A stretch of 64,000 nt of DNA from Siphonodentalium dalli (Eukaryota > Mollusca > Scaphopoda > Gadilida > Siphonodentaliidae), in contig CP136069.1 in assembly GCA_032622095.1 (NCBI GenBank), positions 102,512,278-102,576,277 of the forward strand, given 5' to 3'. Positions 58,730-64,000 of the stretch are shown here, piece after piece (the first letter of the stretch is position 1; every line of letters starts with the position of its first letter). The notes under the pieces were generated by a model. The model saw nothing but the letters and a program-made list of their open reading frames with translations. It was not told the origin of the DNA and searched no databases. Position numbers and translations under genes: made by a program.

Positions 58730-58900
58730 TTTGCATGACTAAATCCTTTTCCTCACCCTACAATCCACATCCCTCATTCAATTGTCACCAAGCTTCATAT
58801 GGATCTTCGGGGTGACCTCTAGATGGGAGCCATAATAATTTTTTCAAAATTTGTTAAAAAACATGGCCGCCAGCAGCCATCTTGAATTTCAAATTTGAAA
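58730..58900 (+). repeat. Single diverged satellite S unit
   Basis: TGCATGACTAAATCCTTTTC, CTAGATGGGAGCC and AACATGGCCGCCAGCAGCCA then TCTTGAATTTC match the S unit in order, with divergence in the middle. Confidence 0.65.
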
Positions 58901-61600
<2,700 letters not shown>

Positions 61601-62600
61601 TCTTCTCGTCTGAAACCATAAGACCGAATGGGTTCATATTTGGTGTGGATGTTCGCTAGGTGACTAACATTCAGATTTGTTCAAATGAGGTCACCAGGTC
61701 AAATAGTTGTGAAGCTAGGACCATAACTCTTTCCCACCATAGTAATTCTTTAACCATAGTAATTCTTTAAACAACTTCTTCTCAAGTTCCATTGGGCCGA
61801 ATGGGGATCATATTTGGTATAATGGGTCCTTGGGTGACTGTGGTTCAGATTTGTTCAAATGAGGTCCCTGGGTCGAATTTGGGCGGAGCCAGTGACATAA
61901 TTAAAAAAAAAATTCAGCTTTTTTTTTATTTTCAGGGCGACCTTGCTCAATATAACATAACATTTAACTTCATTTAAATTTTTTTTTTTTAAACATGTTA
62001 TAAAAATTTGAAAAAGTGACACCATTATAACATCTGCAGAGTTATGAAACTTTAATCTTTAACCCCTCCCACATGGCCCTGACCCCCCCCACTCTGCCCC
62101 AACCAACAGCCATTCCACACCATATCATCACCCAACTTCCAACCTCTCTCACCAGAAGCAGATATTATATCTCTGCAGAGAGACACAGGTCATTATTAAT
62201 TGAGAATAGAATAATAGATGCCATCTGGCAGGCTGGTGTAAACTGCTAGCTGCTAGGTGTTTGTTTTCATTATCAAATTAAAACAAACTGCTGTTCCCAA
62301 GCCTGAGTTTAGTGTGTCTGACATTTGCAGAATGAGTTCACCAGAGGGTGAATTTAGTGATTCTACCCTGTATAGCAGGCTAACATAAAAAAATACACCT
62401 CCATGGACCTTATTCTGCTTAATAGACCTCATCTTCTGAGAAGTAGTGTGTCTGACATTTGCAGAATGAGTTCACCAGAGGGTGAATTTAATGATGCTAC
62501 CCCGTATAGCAGGCTAACATCACAAAATACACCCTCCAGGGACCTTATTCTGCTTAGACCTCATCTTCTGAGAAGTATCTAGAGTATCAAATTGACATTT
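61601..62600 (+). repeat. Dispersed repeat T, intact copy
   Basis: This copy includes two T-type units (61620-61790; 61790-61880), the T-rich stretch to ATCTGCAGAGTTATG at 62030, and two tandem copies of a unit of about 135 bp with GTGTGTCTGACATTTGCAGA, ATGAGTTCACCAGAGGGTGA and CATCTTCTGAGAAGTA (62310-62445; 62447-62580). It is the uninterrupted counterpart of 2340-2599 plus 5124-5465, and so shows the empty target sites of the hAT-like and TTAA elements. Confidence 0.8.
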
Positions 62601-64000
62601 TTAGCTCAACTTACTTTGTAAGTTTGAGCTATTGCCATGGTTTGGCGTCCGTCGTCCGTGTGTGCGTGTATGCGTGTGTCCGTGTGTCCGTCAACAATTT
62701 CCTTTGGCGCGGGCTACAGGTCATACCTTCGATCTGATCTTTATGAGATTTGTCATGAATGTTGACATTGACATGTAGATGGGAACGAGTCATTTTGGTG
62801 TCATTCGTCCAAAAAACATGGCCGCTGGCAGCCATCTTGGATTTCAAAATTCAATCCATTGGCGCGGGCTATAGGTCGTACTGTTTGTCTGATCATCACG
62901 AAATTTGTCATGGATGTTAATATTGACATGTAGATGGGAACGAGTGATTTTGGGGTCGTTCGGCCCAAAAAACATGGCCGCCAGCAGCCATCTTGGATTT
63001 TACTCTTTGCATGACTAAATCCTTTGGCGCGGGCTACAGGTTGTAGCTTTGGTCGGAACTTCATGAAATTTGTCATGGATGTTAACAATGACATGTAGAT
63101 GGGAACGAGTCATTTTGGTGTCGTTCGGCTGAAAAACATGGCCGCCAGCAGCCATCTTGGATTTTACTCTTTGCATGACTAAATCCTTTGGCGCGGGCTA
63201 CAGGTCGTACCTTTAGTCCGATGTTTATGAAGTTTGTCATGAATGTTGCCATTGACATGTAAATGGGAACGAGTCATCTTGGGGTCATTCGGCAAAAAAA
63301 CATGGCTGCTGGCAGCCATCTTGGATTTCAAAATTCAATCCATTGGCGCGGGCTAGAGGTCGTACTGTTCGTCTGATTATCATGAAATTTGGCATGGATG
63401 TTAGTATTGACATGTAGATGGGAACGATTGATTTTGGGGTCGTTCGGCCAAAAAACATGGCCGCCAGCAGCCATCTTGGATTTTACTCTTTGCATGACTA
63501 AATCCTTTGGCGCGGGCTACAGGTTGTAGCTTTGGTCGGAACTTCATGAAATTTGTCATGGATGTTAACAATGACATGTAGATGGGAACTAGTCATTTTG
63601 GGGTCGTTCGGCCAAAAAACATGGCCGCTGGCAGCCATCTTGGATTTCAAAATTCAATCCATTGGCGCAGGCTACAGGTCGTACTTTTCGTCTGATCATC
63701 ATGAAATATGTCATAGATGTTAATATTGACATGTAGATGGGAACGAGTGATTTTGGGGTCGTTCGGCCAAAAAACATGGCCGCCAGCAGCCATCCTGGAT
63801 TTTACTCTTTGCATTACTAAATTCTTTGGCACGGGCTACAGGTCGTAGCTTTGGTCGGAACTTCATGAAATTTATCATGGATGTTAACAACGACATGTAG
63901 ATGGGAAACAAGTCATTTTGGGGTCATTTGGCCGAAAAACATGGCCGCTGGCAGCCATCTTGGATTTCAAAATTCAGTCCAATGGCACGGGCTACAGGTC
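62601..64000 (+). repeat. Satellite S element, leader and array running off the window
   Basis: The leader TTTTTAGCTCAACTTACTTT with hairpin AGCTCAACTTAC / GTAAGTTTGAGCT (62604-62632) and GTCCGTCGTCCGTGTG is followed by about eight S units from 62703 to the window end. 164-bp and 155-bp unit types alternate as in the first array. All S copies in the window have the same orientation. The - strand ORFs here (for example 62801-63094 and 63589-63911) are the same repeat-encoded peptide seen in every array and are not genes. Confidence 0.85.

Overview
The window is animal nuclear DNA: AT-rich, very poor in genes and packed with nested transposable elements. The only host gene I can support is WDR5, the WD40 scaffold subunit of MLL/SET1 histone methyltransferase and other chromatin complexes. 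Two of its coding exons lie on the + strand (34507-34581 and 60527-60614), both with GT/AG splice sites. They are consecutive in the protein and separated by a 25.9-kb intron. I found no earlier WDR5 exon before 34507, and the last exon should lie beyond 64000. The repeat style (hairpin-led elements with about 160-bp internal tandem units, a tRNA-headed SINE, many TIR elements) suggests a marine invertebrate, perhaps a mollusc. That is a low-certainty guess.

Layout. 1-2340: low-complexity and unassigned DNA. 2340-7018: an old dispersed repeat split by a hAT-like element (2600-5123) that carries a second hAT-like element (3652-5095), followed by a piggyBac-like TTAA element (5470-7014). 7455-10268: a region bounded by inverted repeats. 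10591-12695: a satellite array inside a hairpin-led element. 12696-17614: degenerate repeats with a small TIR element (15521-16056). 17618-25530: a large TIR element holding a second element (19259-24049) and a SINE cluster. 28376-34448: a 6-kb fold-back element with 1.9-kb arms around an inverted minisatellite, ending 58 bp before the first WDR5 exon. 35406-50942: a satellite element split by a 14-kb composite transposon (36297-50431). 50943-60526: the rest of the intron, with old repeats, a LINE fragment and a SINE. 60615-64000: the next intron, ending in another satellite array.

The most interesting content is a set of elements that all begin TAG, end CTA and are flanked by 3-bp target duplications: 15521-16056 (AAA), 17618-25530 (TTA), 28376-34448 (TGA) and 44484-48402 (ACT). 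A fifth, 36297-50431, has slightly decayed ends. That fifth element encodes, on the - strand, a decayed protein of about 1,500 codons with a transposase-like middle, a FEN1/XPG-like (PIN-fold) nuclease block and a C-terminal CXC (Tesmin/TSO1-type) cysteine domain. Three of the larger elements share a subterminal repeat (called repeat A here). I infer that this protein type is the mobilising enzyme of the family, possibly an Academ-superfamily (AcademX-like) transposase. The copy here is dead: stop codons, frameshifts, a 1.3-kb hAT-like insertion in the ORF and a 6.4-kb insertion in its right arm.

Nothing in the window looks prokaryotic, and no structural RNA gene, CRISPR array or viral gene was found.
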